64,000 nt of DNA from Hyposmocoma kahamanoa (taxonomy: Eukaryota > Arthropoda > Insecta > Lepidoptera > Cosmopterigidae). Shown piece by piece: positions 42,943 through 54,627 of the stretch (position 1 is its first letter; each line of letters opens with the position of its first letter). A model generated the notes under the pieces. The model saw only the letters and a program-made list of their open reading frames with translations, searched no databases and was not told the origin of the DNA. A program made the position numbers and the translations under genes. Location of the stretch: assembly GCF_003589595.1 (NCBI RefSeq), contig NW_020653750.1, positions 6,711,474-6,775,473 of the forward strand, read 5' to 3'.

Positions 42943-43222
42943 CTTACAATTATATGGACGTCGGGTCCGCGCTAAAAAGTGTCCGAACTTATAGGGCGTT
43001 AAAATCATATACAGAGCGTCATTCACGCTTTAGTCTTCGTTTGTTCGACTGACAGCGAAGCAAGCAAAATTAGACAGTACTGCGATGACATTACAATTTC
43101 AATTCAACGTTTTAGCTTTTTCATATTCATTTACATGTCACTACGTTTAAATAAGTTGACTTGGGACATTTTTTTCGTGGTTTTTGTATTAGACCCGTCG
43201 TCCATTTATTTGTAAGTCAATG
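42937..43222 (+). mobile_element. hAT-like MITE family 1, copy 3
   Basis: 286 bp, with an extra internal segment relative to copies 1 and 2. Duplication ATTTTACG / ATTTTATG (42929-42936, 43223-43230), one mismatch. Confidence 0.8.
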
Positions 43223-43861
43223 ATTTTATGCCATTTTTAAGCAAAAAGATAGGTGAAGTTTATGAAAACTATAAATTATTAGGTTATAATGTCAGGTAGG
43301 TACTGATATTACTGAATTGCCCTGCGTCTAAGAAAATAATAAGTATAAGTATATTTGTTCTCATTTATTTATTAGCAAAAGTAGTGTTCATTATACATTT
43401 TATCTTATGTAATTGACTTGGGTGTTCAACATTGGAAACACATCAATTATAGTGTTGACGGCAATCGCAACAACATCATCATCCTCATCATCAACCCAAT
43501 TAAATAAAGTGGATGATGTGAACTGTATGAAATTTGAGTGATTCTTCACTTTACCAAAGAATTGAGCACAAATATGGATGAAACACAAAATATGATTCAC
43601 GACATAGTGACAATCGAAACATCAGAAAAAATAATACAATAAACAAAAAATATGACAGAAAGAATATAAATCTAATATAAAGCAAGGAGTTCGAGTTGGA
43701 ATGCTCACATTACTGCTTGGCGGCATAAATAGGTAAGGTGGCGGTACTTCCCTGGATGAATTCTTTCACAAGGAGCTCTATTGCTACTAAACAGTGCGTT
43801 ACAATGTAAGATCAAATCTTCAATACATGTTACTGCTATGCATGTCACTGCGTAATATTTA

Positions 43862-44469
43862 TCCGCTCACGCGATACATGCAGCCGTAGACGCATACCAC
43901 AGCTAGAGGTGCCGGTGATGATTTTATACCGATTTATCGGATATCGAAGTTATAACAGGTAAAAGAACTAATACTAATTGCTATTTCGGTAACTACTCTA
44001 GCAAACCATAAAGTTTTTAATGCCTGGCCTGTCATTTAAAAAAAATAAACAACTTCAAAAATACGTCACGACAATCGTGTCTGTTATTGTTTGGACTGGT
44101 GATTTCGGTGTTTATTTATTGAAAACATACCGTAAGTAGCGTTTTTTAAGTTTACCTTGAATATAAATGTTTATAAACTATACTTTAAGGAGTAATTTCA
44201 TGGTAAACGTTAGAACCACTCAAACGGAATATTATCATATTTACCCAAGTACACCAAAAATTTCATTAGTGCTTTTTAAGTGCAGGATTTGCGGTGTACT
44301 ACTGCATTTTATTTGAGATGTTTTTGTTGTAGTACGGAGGGTATTTATTTAGCAATGCAGAATAATAATTTTTATTTATAAAAACTTGTATTTAAACTGA
44401 ATCCTTTTCTAATTTGCGAAACCTAATAGCTGCCGTTTTGCGATAGGATGAGCGCATCGCGTGAGCGGA
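43862..44469. mobile_element. MITE with TA target site, copy 2
   Basis: Ends TCCGCTCACGCGAT and ATCGCGTGAGCGGA, flanked by TA (43860-43861, 44470-44471). Near-identical to 27185-27795 in the same orientation, implying recent amplification. Confidence 0.85.
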
Positions 44470-44471
44470 TA

Positions 44472-45419
44472 AACAATTTTATGGAAAAGCGTTTTGACCG
44501 ATTGGTAGGCCCTTTCGTCTAAGTAACACCCACCGGTGGTGCAAACATTTATTGAGACCTGATAAATGAATCAATCATTATTTATAATCAATTATTTATT
44601 AATACCAAAGATCGAATACAAAGATAATTCCTTCGATCAAACCTGTGTCTGTACGTCAAATTGGTCCTAGTTTGGCATGCAGTCGCAGATTCGAGTTTGA
44701 ATTTTTCTTTGTTTTCGATCTTTGCATTTATAATAATTATAACAAACTAGTGATGTACTTTCACAAAAAATAAATGAACATCATGGTAGCAAAATATCAT
44801 GATATTCAATAAAAATCAATATGAATAAATTTACTTGCCTTGCCTTTTTGGTTAATATTTGAAGCTATGTAATTTTTTTGTTTAAAAAGTGTGGCAAAAT
44901 TTGCCAGCGCATCAGCGGTCACATCAGAAATGTCAAATTAAGTATTCATATAATTCTGTAAATTTTTTTGGTAATTTTAGTACGAGTTTTCAATGCCCTG
45001 AATCCGAATCTGTGGTGTTTTTTTTCCAATGTTTTCTAATATGGCTGCCATACATGGCACATTCTTATGTAACAACTATGCGAGCCTCAGAGCGTTGTCC
45101 CCTACAACGATGACAACATTCCAAACACGGGCACTTTGCTATTTCGGTGTTACTGCGACAAGTTTAAGTTTATAAATAGCTTTCTTTTAGAACCTGTCAA
45201 ATATGTTTTAAGGGTTGTAACGACTTGAAAATATTTCATGTTATTGAAAATGGGGTCTGTGACGGAGGGTGGGAATCTGATAGTGAAACAACTAGGCCAA
45301 GGGGTATGACATAAAAGGGCTTTTTACATACATATCAAACATGTTTTTGGGTTTAATATCTTAATATAATAACTGTATGTAGTTTTTGACAATAGTTGTA
45401 GCAAATTTTGTGCGTTAGC
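44472..45419. other. No gene recognised
   Basis: Contains the diverged block TTTCGATCTTTGCATT near 44716 shared with 29299. The 44889-45113 frame has no domain. Confidence 0.4.
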
Positions 45420-46086
45420 TATTGACCTACCAACAAATGGACATCGGGTCTAATACAAAAACCACGAAAAAAATGTCCGAGGTTAACCTATACAAACGTA
45501 GTGACATGTAACGAAATATAAAATACTAAAACATTTAATTTAAATTGTAACGTCATTGCAGTACTGCCTAAATTTGCGTACAACAGTTTAAGGGCCCAAA
45601 AACACCATATTCAGCTTCTGCTGGAAACTTAACAAAATGCACCATATTTAGCTTCGCCTGAAAATTACTTGAACACAAGAGTACCTTTTCTTTCTCGTAA
45701 ATATTATTATTTTTTTATATATATATTATTATGTCGATTTTTGTACAAATTCACTTAAAGGTATAATAAAGAGTTGGGCAGATACATACATACAATTATT
45801 ACTACAAATGTGAAAATAAGCGTGTACTATAAGAAATGTACCGATATTCCAACTAAACGTAAACTCAAATATCCGTATTTCCGATTTATAACAAAACCGT
45901 TACGCTTTCGAGTAATTTTGATGCTTTTTACTAGACAAAATTAGCTTTTGTTTTGTAATTTTCGTAAAAACACATTATGAAAATTCGGGCAAACGAAGAC
46001 TATTGCGCGATTGACGCTCTGTATGCGATTTTAACGCCCTACACTTTTTAGCGCGAACCCGACGTCCATTTATTGGTAGGTCAATG
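45420..46086 (-). mobile_element. hAT-like MITE family 1, copy 4 (long, diverged)
   Basis: 667 bp, opposite orientation: starts ATTGACCTACCAACAAATGG and ends CCATTTATTGGTAGGTCAATG. It keeps the family blocks (ACAAAAACCACGAAAAAAAT, TAGCGCGAACCCGACGTCC) but has a much longer interior, so it may be closer to a longer progenitor. Imperfect 8-bp duplication GCGTTAGC / GCTTTAGT. Confidence 0.7.
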
Positions 46087-46548
46087 GCTTTAGTAGACTT
46101 CACTATGCAAAATTTCTACACGGTTTGTGTTTTGTTACGTCCGGTGGACTTAGGTATAGGTTTCCGATGCAGACACACGTCAGATATTTGGTTGGCTGAT
46201 ATTTGGATGCAAATACGACCGATTATCTGCTATCTACTTTATCAATTTTGACTCATCGTACATGGTCGGCAATTGGTTGATCGTACCCGTGGTCATCCCT
46301 ATTCACTGCTCACAGCAGATTATTGGTGGACACAAGAATGCGTAAAGATATAGTTTTTAGCACATTTTGCACCGATATGATTAGATCTATCAAAGAACGG
46401 TCAGGCGAATGCCAAATTTTTCTAGACCGAGCTGAGATTTTTTCATTCTTCTGTTTTCTCCAAACAAATCAGCTAACGATTTTTTGTGTGTGTACACTGC
46501 ATGGCCACATTGCATTTACACAATTTTAAATGCAATTCTCCCAAGGTC

Positions 46549-47410
46549 TCAGCCATAAGAACTATACCATCGGCAAATCGAAGGTGTGTTAGATACTCGC
46601 CATTGATGTTGATGCCAAGTCCTTTCCAGTCCAGAAGCTTGAAAATATCCTCGCAACGCAGCAGTGAACAGTTTCGGAGATATCATATTTCCCTGTCTCA
46701 CGCCTCGTTGCAGTTGGGTAGGATTAGAGCTCTGATCCTGTAATCGGATTGACATAGTGGCGTTTTTTTATAAGTACCTTAACACCTCGATATACCTATA
46801 GTCTTCTTGGCACCTTTGGAGAGACTGCAGCACCGCCCAAGTCTCGTTCGAATCAAAGGCCTTCTCATAGTCCACAAACGTTAAGCAAAGTGGCCGGTTA
46901 TACTCCTCGATCTTCTGTATAACCTGCGCAGCGTATGGATGTGGTCTATGGTACTAAAACCCTTTCGGAAACCGGCTTGTTCGGGAGGTTGGAAGTCGTC
47001 AAACTTGCGAGCGAGACGATTCGTGATAACTCCCGAAAACAACTTATAGATATGGCTCAGAAGCAAGATTGGCCGATAGTTCAAGAGTGTTTTATCACCC
47101 TTTTTGAAGAACAGGACGACCTGGCTTCTGCCCCATGCCTTCGGCGTTTGACCTTCGACGATGACAGAATTGAAAAGCTTCTGGAGGACTTTAAGTATCG
47201 GCTTCCCGCCCGCTCTTAGAAGTTCTGTTGTGATTCCATCATCGCCAGTCGCTTTGTTGTTCTTGAGTTGTTTGCGAGCCACACTAATCTCACACAGGCT
47301 GACATTCGGATTATCTTCGGTATAATGTCGGGTAAGCTTGGCTCTGGGGTCTTTAGCATCGCTTTATAGCTCGCGAGTATAGCTGTCGATAGAAACGGTC
47401 TATCTACCAC
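46549..47410 (-). pseudogene. RTE-like LINE RT fragment
   Basis: The frame 47282-46881 reads ARKQLKNNKATGDDGITTEL, LFFKKGDKTLLNYRPILLLS, EQAGFRKGFSTIDHIHTLRR, diagnostic of insect RTE-type RT. The 46755-46549 frame continues with QLQRGVRQGNMISPKLFTAA, the PQG-like motif B. The YADD region near 46560 is frameshifted (SICRWYSSYG should be the palm strand). Endonuclease and 3' end are missing. Confidence 0.8.
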
Positions 47411-47699
47411 AAGATTTCAGACTTAGATGAAATGATGCTACCGTCATCAGTTTTCAGCTTCGTCAGTTGACTTTACACTTTATTTAGTAGAGCTTTCTAT
47501 ATCATGCAATGTATGTTATATTGCACTACATATAAATAATACATTGAGTTCCGGAGATCAGTCCGTTACATTATACCATACCATTATATTGCATATTGCA
47601 AAGACATCTTTCTTTTAATTTTTTTGTAAAAGTAAATGTAAAAATATTGGTTGGCTAGGTTTTTTTTATGTTACCAAATGGTGGGACAATCAATTCATG

Positions 47700-47845
47700 C
47701 AACTGCACGGACAGGATAGCAGTGCAGTGCCACTCAGAATTTTATATCGCAAAGATCTGAGGGACAATGCCACTGCGCCCGTTACCGTGCGACGTAAGTT
47801 GACAAGTCCCATGTGCCTGTAATTTCACTTGAATACGAGTGGGGC
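47700..47845 (-). repeat. SINE-like dispersed repeat, copy 4
   Basis: Inverse of the 39942-40150 family: GCAGTGCCACTCAGAATTTT, ATGCCACTGCGCCCGTTACC and TCCCATGTGCCTGTAATTTC. Confidence 0.7.
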
Positions 47846-48143
47846 GCACTATAAGTAAATTATAATAAAAATAAATAATAAAATGTTTATTTCAGTAATA
47901 CAATAAACTTTACATTAACAGTGGATAGTACGTCCTATTAAGCTTATCAAGCCTGTGTCAGGAGGCACCGCTCTTCCATAGCTATAAATATATATTTAAC
48001 ATTTTTAACTTATATTTAATTTAGTGTTTAATTTTTACATTTCCAAACATCGTCAAAACAAACAATTTTTTTAACAACTTTTCAACTTTAATATAAGTTT
48101 TCGGAATTAATAAGAAAAAATGGATAAATGGTCAGAAATGAAT

Positions 48144-49130
48144 TTACTGTTTCTCAAAATATTCTGCGTTAGCGTTAATACACTTTTTCATACGAATGAA
48201 CCAATTTTGAAAACATTTATGCCACTCCTCTGTAACAATCTCTGAAACATATTTTTCATACACTTCGACAGCCCCTTCAGGTGATGAAAATCGTTGACCG
48301 CGTAACTGGTTCTTAATTTTTGGTAATAAATAAAAGTCACAAGGTGCCAGGTCGGGACTGTACGCGGGATGGCTCATAAGGTCAACGTTGTTCACCTTCA
48401 AAAATTCATTTGTCTGTCTGGTCGTGTGAGAACAAGAATTGTGGTGCAAGATGATACGGCGTTTACGGTTATTTTTACGGAGTTTGTCAATAACTTCCGG
48501 CAAACAAATGGTCGTGTACCAATCACTTTTCACGGTACAACGATTCTCTAAAGCAATAGTAGCCACGTGTCCAGTTTTATTAAAAAAAGAAGAAAGCGGA
48601 TGACGCTTAGAGTCACTTTGCACGCACACCACTTTGGTGGTTTGGTGGGCTCGAAAGACCCATACCCTCGATTGCTGGTTTGTTTTGGGATCGTAACTAT
48701 AAATCCATGTTTTCTCACCTGTTACTACGTCTTACACCAAATTTGACGCCCCTTCGTTGAATTTGGTAAGCATGGCATTGCACCAAGTGACGCGACCCAT
48801 TTTTTGACCCTCAGTCAAATTGTGTGGGATCTACCGATAGCACAGCTTTTTCACACCCACACGTTTATGTAGTATTGATTGTATTTGACTCATGCCTATG
48901 CCTAAAGATGCCCGAATCTCATGGTACGTCACATGTCTGTCTGTTTTGATCATACGGCGCACAGCATCGATGTTTTCGTTGGTTATGACCAACAGCAGTG
49001 GATGGGCGATCATCACGAAATTCGTTACTGAGATTCACACGATCGCGTTTGAATTCCACCATGCAAACCAGCTATAAATAGTCGTCTTGCATAGTGCTTC
49101 ATCGCCAAAAGCAGTTGGAAGCCGAGCGAA
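48144..49130 (-). pseudogene. mariner transposase, inactivated
   Basis: The Tc1/mariner-family transposase is nearly full length but broken by stops and frameshifts. The N-terminal helix-turn-helix region is seen in pieces (FGDEALCKTTIYSWF near 49100, then NENIDAVRRMIKTDRHVTYH, EIRASLGIGMSQIQSILH). The catalytic region follows (VVTGEKTWIYSYDPKTNQQS, then frame 48632-48144 with RKRRIILHHNSCSHTTRQ and HPAYSPDLAPCDFYLLPKI). The first Asp position of GDETW is Lys-flanked (GEKTW), the second Asp (HHDN) is missing, and the third (PCD) is intact. Cut-and-paste activity is therefore lost. TIRs were not located. Confidence 0.85.
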
Positions 49131-49730
49131 GCTCCGCTGAGCTGTTCAATTACACTTAACGTCGTAGAAAAACATACTACGAAAATTTTCACGAGTTAAA
49201 TCCCATGGTGATGTAGACAATCAATTTCTAAAATGACGCCACAATGTAAAAACAAGTGACAGTGAGATGAAACAAACTGTATTCTACAGCCAAAGAGTTT
49301 AATTTTCAAATGTTGTAATTCCTTTTTAAATATTGTTTATGTAAGTGGTCAGTTCCGGAATCTTGTAGTGCGCTCTATGTATTATTTTAATTGCGGCGAT
49401 TGCTATATTTATGTGACCGCTGACTATATTATTAACTTCAAAATCAAGTAACACTATACTTAGATAGTTTTCCCTAGCCATTGATCCCGCTGAATGTATT
49501 CATTCATTGCAAATTCTCAAGCACCCAAGATAACTGATTACGTTTATTCAGCTTGGAACGAGAGTTAATTCTAAATTAGGACCTGTTAATCCATAAATAA
49601 TGTTTAGAAATTACTCGTGTAAACATTCGCATTTATAAACATTAGTTAGATAATATTCATACAACATATACTCGCTTTTTTATGTAAAGAAGGAGGCAAA
49701 CGAGCCGACGAGCCACTTGATGGGAGGTGG

Positions 49731-50574
49731 TCATCGTCGCCCATGGACATTTGTAACATCAGATGAGCTGCCTATGCGTTGCCAGCCTTTGAGAGCCCTG
49801 TAAATACGCTTTTTGAAGAACTCCATGTCATAGCGCAAAGGGAACACTTCAGAAGGAAGATCATTCCACATCTTGCAGGTTCGAGGAAGGAACGAACGAG
49901 ATGTGCGTGTGGTCTTACAATGCCAGGCATCTAAGATGTGGGGATGGACTCTACTCCTTTGGCGGGAGGTACGATGGTAGAAACGAGACAGTGGCACCAG
50001 TTCGAAAAGTTCCTCAGAGCACTCCTCATTATAAAGATGGTAGAACACACACAGAGAGCCAACGTCTCTCCGTAACCTAAGGGGCTTCATACCGTCTGTG
50101 AGTTTGGGATAATCGATAATACGAACAGCCCTACGTTGGATAGAGTCAAGTGGATCAAGCTAGTATTTGGGAGCTCCTGCCCAGAGATGCGAGCTAGAAT
50201 ACTCCATATGGGGCCGTACTTGTGTTTTATATAACAAAAGTCGGTGACCTGGAGAGAAGTACTGCTTCGCTCTATTGAGCACTCCGAGCTTTTTTGAAGC
50301 CAGTTTGGCTTTGCTCTCCAAATGACGCCGGAACTGGACTTTCGTGATGTCGACTCGCAAGTATCCCAATACTCTTTGAGATGGTAAGGGCAGTGTTCTG
50401 GAACTTTGGTGCTATTACGAATGGGGATTTTTTACCGGTAAACGCGCACACTTGTGTCTTTGCGGGGTTAAATTTTACTAAATTCTGTTGGCCCCATTCT
50501 GAGACCTGCTCCAAAGAAGTGTCGATTTTGAACACAAGTTGCAGTTTGTTTTGTTCCACTTGTTGGTGGGGCAT
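49731..50574 (-). pseudogene. LINE ORF2 C-terminal region (copy 2)
   Basis: VSEWGQQNLVKFNPAKTQVC, KKLGVLNRAKQYFSPGHRLL, QVRPHMEYSSSHLWAGAP and then HPHILDAWHCKTTRTSRSF, spread over three frames. It corresponds to 12510-13200 of copy 1. Confidence 0.8.
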
Positions 50575-50599
50575 ATTTGTGCGACCTGTATAATAGGCA

Positions 50600-51061
50600 T
50601 CACCGGTACTGTCATCAGCATAGCAATGAATGCAATGAATGGTTACTAGTTAATAATATATCATTGATATGCAGGATGAACAGAGTTGGTGATAGCACAG
50701 ATCCTTGCGGAACGCCGGCGTTGATGAGCATGGTGTCCAAGCACAATCTGTCGACAGCGACTTTTGTGCTCCGCTCAGACAGGAAGCTAGCGATCCAAGT
50801 GCACAGTCCTTTTGGAAGCCCGTAAGATGGTAGCTTCGACAGAAGTGTCAAGTGCCAGACCCGATCAAAAGCCTTAGCGATGTCTAAGCTCACGGCCATT
50901 GCTTCCCCCTTGCTCTCGATGGCAGCTGCCCATTGATGCGTGATATATAAAAGAAGACCACCAGTACCACGACCGCGGCGAATGCCGTACTGGCGATCGT
51001 TAATAAGTTGGCGATCCTCGAGGTAATCTAAGAGCTGGTTGTTTACCACACGCTCACGCAC
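50600..51061 (-). pseudogene. LINE ORF2 reverse transcriptase palm (copy 2)
   Basis: Has RQYGIRRGRGTGGLLLYITH, motif A (SLDIAKAFDRVWHLTLLSKL), PKGLCTWIASFLSERSTKVA and motif B ([20 protein letters not shown]). A small duplication/indel near 50628-50640 shifts the frame just before [13 protein letters not shown] (about 50590-50625), so the catalytic YADD is present but out of frame. Confidence 0.85.
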
Positions 51062-51163
51062 ACTGTTATCGCTATATTTGGACGGGTCTGTACTGTCACC
51101 CTTCTTGGGTATGGGATGAACGCAGGCTATCTTCCACGAAGACGGGATTTTACCTGAGTGGTA

Positions 51164-51790
51164 CTAAAACGAGAAGAGGCGCGTTAAGATCGGAGTCAAC
51201 TCGGGAGCGCACGTCCTCAGCACAATAGCAGGAACGCCATCGGGTCCACTGCACTTCTTGACGTCGAGGGCAAAAAGAGCACGCCGTACCGCGTTTTGCG
51301 TGAAGCGATTTTCGGGCATTGTGTACTTACACCGCGGCATAGAAGGCGGTGAGTTACCCTTGTCGTCAAGAGTTGAGTTCGACGCAAAAAGAGAGCATAG
51401 GAGATCAGCTTTCTCTTTAGCGGAATGAGCCAGTGAACCATCAGGCTTGCGTAATGGTGCTAGCGAGACTCGACAGAGGTTTCCCTGAACAGCCTTGGCG
51501 AGGGACCAGAAGGCACGGCTATCCGATGGACGGCCAAGTAGTTTTTCGCCAATTTTGCGAGTGTGCGCAAACTTTGCAGCGGCAATTTCCCTTTTGCAGA
51601 ACCTGGAGGTCGCGTTAAATTTCTGCTTCAATTTGGAAGTTTGTGGGTTCTTGGTGCCTGACGCAACAGTCCAAGCCCGGTAGGCCATGCACTTAGCGTT
51701 GCAAGCTTCAGCGCAAGACCTACCAAACCAAGGCTGAAAGCGACTACCAACGCGCACTGCAGAGTTTGGAATATAACATTCCATGCCCAA
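51164..51790 (-). pseudogene. LINE ORF2 linker and RT fingers (copy 2)
   Basis: MECYIPNSAVRVGSRFQPWF, RPSDSRAFWSLAKAVQGNLC, VKKCSGPDGVPAIVLRTCAP match copy 1 (GTAMDYYIPSSS, SRAYWSLAKAVQ, GPDGIPPIVL). A frame break separates it from the palm. Confidence 0.82.
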
Positions 51791-51826
51791 CAGTATCGCC
51801 TCGGCAATGGATGCTGCGCAGACGTC

Positions 51827-52569
51827 CTAATCGTCCGAAGAGAATCTCAATTGCTTCCATGGAAAGGAGGCGTAGAACTCACGCAATCCATCCCAATCAG
51901 CTGACCCGTAATGCCAAACACGACGCCTCTCAGGTGGTCGGGGGCTTCTGGCATGGGTAACACTCACCTCAGAATGAATCAGTAGATGATCAGATGTTTC
52001 CAAGCAGGCATGGCGGGACATTCGAATGCCGTCTGGGTGAGATGTCAACATTAGGTCCAGCAAACCAGGGGTATGACCTTCAATGTCCGGTACTCTGGTT
52101 GGACCATCGACTAATTGTGTGAGGTCATATGCAGCGGCAAAGTCGCGCACAGCTTTCCCTGTATAATCGGTACGGGCTGATCCTAACCACTCCATGTGGT
52201 GGGCGTTAAAGTCGCCGAGAATCAACACCTCCACTGAGGGAAGCTGTTGCAGGTTTCGTCGAGTCCCTTTTGGCCGCACCTTAGGTGTCGGTCAGTTTCC
52301 GAGTCTCCGCTATGAGACTTGTACAGGCACGCGTAGATATAGGTGTGGCCCCCGTAATCAACACGCGCCCCTTCGAAACTGCCTAGACGGCGACAGCAGA
52401 TATCATCCCGAACATACATGCACACCCCAGCCCGAGAAACGAACTTGTATTCTAGACTGTATCCGGGGTACATGAGGTACGATACGTCAGGCGGGGTAGA
52501 TATCTGCGTCTCCGTCAGGAAAAATAAGGCCGGCTTGAACGTCTCGAGATGGTGATGAACGTCATTCAA
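51827..52569 (-). pseudogene. LINE ORF2 endonuclease (copy 2)
   Basis: APE-type endonuclease: LETFKPALFFLTETQIS (catalytic Glu), YACLYKSHSGDSETDRH, VLILGDFNAHHMEWLGS, TRVPDIEGHTPGLLDLML and ETSDHLL. A frameshift between the 52569-52222 and 52279-51827 frames. This copy includes the N-terminal third that copy 1 lacks. Confidence 0.85.
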
Positions 52570-53200
52570 TTAGAGTGAAGTCCCCTGATGTTGCAAAAGT
52601 CCACATTTAAAGTGGAACAGAGCGCCGCTGTATAAACGTTTTTCCATTTTTTTTAGCAGCCATAAATAGAAACATGTAAAGGGAGGGTGAAGTGGATTGC
52701 CGCAATCTCAACGGTTACTTGGGTAAAAAATAGACCATATTCCACCCTGGAATACCATGTGTAGCGCCTGCCTGTCGTGGGGGACGAAAGGGCCCCCGGT
52801 CCTACCTAAATTTGGCTGACGGGTTTCACTCCGGGGTCCCAGTCCGGCACGAAGACCAACTCATAGGCTTTTATCACTGGCGGCAAGACAGCCTCTCTGG
52901 CTGGGACAAGCCCGGGTTCGGGTCCTCTACGTACCAGCGGGCGGCCAGCGGACAACCGTTTCACCGGGTCTCCCTGGCCCCCACGTCAAAGCGGTACGCT
53001 CAGCGCAGCAGAGCAGGGGTACAGGACCATGCGAGCCGAGAACTGGTGAGACTGCGGCAATCGGGAGGGAGGAGCTGGTACTCGCGCGCACAGTCGGAAC
53101 ACACCCAAAGGTGCTTTGCGACAGCTTCCGACGCGAGGGTGATCGCCAACCAGTTGAGTCCTATGAGGGCTCTGCCACCAAGCTAGGCGATATTTGGATA
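52570..53200 (-). other. GC-rich 5' region of LINE copy 2
   Basis: Distinctly GC-rich compared with its surroundings (CCTGGCCCCCACGTCAAAGC, GGGAGGGAGGAGCTGGTACT). No continuous ORF1 was recognised. The + frame at 52812-53186 is antisense. Probably 5'UTR or a ruined ORF1. Confidence 0.5.
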
Positions 53201-53463
53201 TTACATGAGACCATCGTAAAGCCTCACAACCTGAAATGTTAAGGAATCAGTTGTTCATTTGGCACTACGCAGGAGTCACGTATAGGGAACCGGCTAATAA
53301 CTCCCAACACACCGGCTAATAACTACCTTCTCGCTTCTTGCCCGTGGACCACCTGGTTAGTTCACCTGGGTGGACAATGGGCAATTATTTCTTCCCATGG
53401 TTCACCTATGTCCGCCTTGTTGGACCATCGACAATTTTTACTAATAATATTGTTTCATTTCAG

Positions 53464-53748
53464 TTTACCGAGGTTCACTCAATCCAGTATATGCCTTATA
53501 TTAACACAATGAAGTTGTTAACATTACATTTAAGGTATCTACGTAGAAGGCGATATATATCTAGATGGGCCCTTTTCGAACTATTCAATTATTGTTTATA
53601 TCCGCCATGGCGTGTAACTATAAATAAAGAAGGATGGACCGTAAGGGCTGCCAGATCATTGGGTGGCTATTACCAGCATGCACGCCATTATTTCACATTT
53701 TTACGCCACGACTTGTCCAATCATGTATCTGCCGCCGCAAATGATTAC
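53464..53748 (+). CDS. Candidate host exon G
   Basis: 95 codons lie between a TTGTTTCATTTCAG acceptor and a GTATGT donor (53749), phase 0 at both ends. The peptide is basic and aromatic-rich: MKLLTLHLRYLRRRRYISRW, ALFELFNYCLYPPWRVTINK, SLGGYYQHARHYFTF, ending NHVSAAANDY. The Arg-rich run after a short hydrophobic stretch suggests a cytoplasmic segment. It fits exon F in phase across a 14-kb transposon-filled intron. The donor implies at least one further exon beyond the window or undetected. No family assignment. Confidence 0.5.
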
Positions 53749-53983
53749 GTATGTATACAAATCTACCTTATGCGCAGGCCACACCGCGAACGAAGTTAAG
53801 TCATCTTAGCTTAGCTCACGTAGCCGGGGTGTCTTTTCATCCTTTGGTTCACACCGCGAACTGAGCTAACTGAGCTAACTAAACTAACCCAACGATCCCA
53901 TTAGCTATGTAAAATATGTCGCCCTTCACCACCGCATGTATCACAGACAAATATCTAGTTAGACGCCGCAAGTGTACGTACTT

Positions 53984-54262
53984 CGCGTGCCCAAACTAAG
54001 TGAAATTCACTTACTTGCCGCTGCTACACTTGAGAACACGCTCGATCGTTATCGTAGATAAACACCTGTCGAAAACGTGAAAAATGCGTAATTGTGCCAA
54101 TATACACTGAAAAAGCACCATAACTTTAAAAACAATTATTTTGGTTTCGTATGAATTTCGAGAAAACAAATATGCAACCGAGTGTATGCCTCATGTTTGT
54201 AATACATTGCGGCTTTTACTTGGTGCGATATGTTTATGATCCTTTGTTAATACGCCATGAAT
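53984..54262. repeat. Dispersed repeat, copy B (inverse of 219-523)
   Basis: The reverse complement matches 219-523. It abuts the preserved start of the Jockey-like LINE at about 54263, so one was inserted next to or truncated by the other. Confidence 0.7.
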
Positions 54263-54483
54263 ACAAGCCACCTAGGTATAGGAGGTCAGAAAAAAGCCCT
54301 GTGTACGTGTCTGAACATCTCACACCGGAACTCAAATCTCTCCACGCTGCTGCTCGGCGTGTGACGCGTCAACTAAACTATAAATTTGTTTGGGTGCGCG
54401 ACGGAAAAGTTTATATCCGCAAAAGCGACAGTTCTGGTTTTATTCACGTCCGCTCTGATGACACCTTAAAATCTTTGTCTTAG
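54263..54483 (+). pseudogene. LINE ORF1 C-terminus (Jockey-like)
   Basis: The frame contains YVSEHLTPELKSLHAAARRV and LNYKFVWVRDGKVYIRKSDS, ending SDDTLKSLS and a stop. This 'FVW-R-GK' block is the C-terminal domain of ORF1-type proteins (resembling the FP C-terminal domain) in insect LINEs. It lies 145 bases 5' of the endonuclease ORF in the same orientation, as expected for ORF1-ORF2. The N-terminal part is missing. Confidence 0.65.
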
Positions 54484-54627
54484 TTACTTTTTTCATAAAC
54501 CATTGACACATTTGTAATTTATCCAAACAAAATTTTTATTATTTTTTTTTTATATTCTTATTGTTTTCATTCTGTTATTTATTTCCATTATAAATTACAT
54601 TTAATTTTAAATTATAATTCCAATTTT

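Larger units (their letters stand above)
49677..53200 (-). mobile_element. CR1/Zenon-like LINE, copy 2, near full length
   Basis: The - strand order is a GC-rich 5' region (53200-52570), endonuclease (52569-51827), linker and RT fingers (51790-51164), RT palm (51061-50600), C-terminal domain (50574-49731) and a 3'UTR with the block GGCAAACGAGCCGACGAGCC (49695-49714) ending in an oligo-A (plus-strand T run about 49676-49681). It is longer than copy 1 and keeps RT motif A, but has several frameshifts. Confidence 0.85.
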
